59,706 nucleotides of DNA from Actinomycetes bacterium (GTDB lineage Bacteria; Actinomycetota; Acidimicrobiia; Acidimicrobiales; JAAEMS01): assembly GCA_024225275.1 (NCBI GenBank), contig JAAEMS010000328.1, positions 1-59,706 of the forward strand. The letters run 5' to 3'. Under the pieces are notes generated by a model. It saw nothing but the letters and a program-made list of their open reading frames with translations. It made no database searches and had not been told where the DNA came from. Positions 59,684-59,706 of the stretch are shown here, one piece after another; positions within the stretch are counted from its first letter, which is position 1; the number at the start of each line of letters is the position of its first letter. Made by a program: the position numbers and the translations under genes.

Positions 59684-59706
59684 CTCGGCGAAGCCCGAAG
59701 GCGACC
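59655..59706 (+). CDS. Probable imuB start (partial, runs off the window)
   Basis: ATG 59655 has GAGGAGG about 4 nt upstream and stays open to the window end (MWSPSAVSADSAKPEGD). It overlaps the last 29 bp of imuA in another frame, the usual coupling between imuA and imuB. Too short to recognise by sequence. The assignment rests on gene order. Confidence 0.4.
   Translation, partial: MWSPSAVSADSAKPEGD

Overview
The window is a dense, high-GC (roughly two-thirds G+C by eye) actinobacterial chromosome segment of about 55 genes. I read it as a free-living, probably aquatic or soil actinobacterium, with class Acidimicrobiia the best guess. The reasons are the F420-pathway gene cofC, a two-subunit B12-dependent acyl-CoA mutase, a DUF222/HNH (13E12-type) gene, LexA boxes of the TCGAAC-n4-GTTCGA type, an acyl-CoA dehydrogenase-rich metabolism, and many start codons that sit 5 to 10 nt after a TAnnnT -10 element (leaderless transcripts). 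The class-level placement is inference. No tRNA, rRNA, CRISPR array, prophage or intact transposase was recognised.

Layout. 1-1.2 kb is a gene graveyard: a sigma-factor remnant, a MazG-like remnant and a methyltransferase with an internal deletion. 1.2-9.7 kb holds a K+ channel, a YqgE protein, a tandem CrcB pair, an acyl-CoA dehydrogenase, a MalY-type C-S lyase, a PAS-GAF-GGDEF-EAL protein and a membrane protein. 9.7-16.7 kb holds a Ski2-like helicase divergent from Ppx/GppA across a perfect inverted repeat, a zinc-ribbon protein with F-D-x-x-A-L-F-A-D repeats, a TauE/SafE permease and a SEC-C methionine aminopeptidase. 16.7-21.5 kb holds the small and large subunits of a split acyl-CoA mutase whose specificity residues look like isobutyryl-CoA mutase. 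Between them lie a VOC protein, an SOS-regulated HNH gene with a decayed second copy, and a broken HAD gene. 21.5-29.4 kb holds an EamA exporter and a complete branched-chain amino-acid ABC operon (livJ-H-M-G-F) followed by a hydrolase.

29.4-38.4 kb holds an AmtB that lacks transmembrane helix 2 behind a GlnR-like box, a DUF885 peptidase, an orphan CoxL-type molybdenum hydroxylase, a solitary AAA ATPase behind a palindromic promoter, a probable ex-lipoprotein and two little-known proteins. 38.4-47.3 kb holds a GH18-like protein divergent from an amidohydrolase, a DEDD exonuclease, a HIT protein, a PIG-L deacetylase with cofC, gpsA and a 605-residue glucoamylase-fold-like protein. 47.3-51.8 kb holds a DtxR-family regulator and a convergent Fe(III) ABC importer whose promoter overlaps a DtxR-like box. 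51.8-59.7 kb holds a small membrane protein, rnhB, a second acyl-CoA dehydrogenase, a persulfide dioxygenase-rhodanese protein, an AtzG-like protein with amidase, a frameshifted membrane gene, a NifU_N-like protein, a GHMP kinase and an SOS-boxed imuA with the start of a probable imuB at the edge.

How they work together. Acyl-CoA dehydrogenases, the acyl-CoA mutase and branched-chain amino-acid uptake suggest use of valine, leucine, isoleucine and related acyl-CoAs. Two genes, the HNH gene and imuA, are wired to LexA. Iron uptake is probably controlled by the adjacent DtxR-type protein. I found no clearly new multi-gene defence or metabolic system. The strongest unusual signals are regulatory sites fused to leaderless start codons, the helix-deleted AmtB, the repeat-bearing zinc-ribbon protein, and several recently broken genes.
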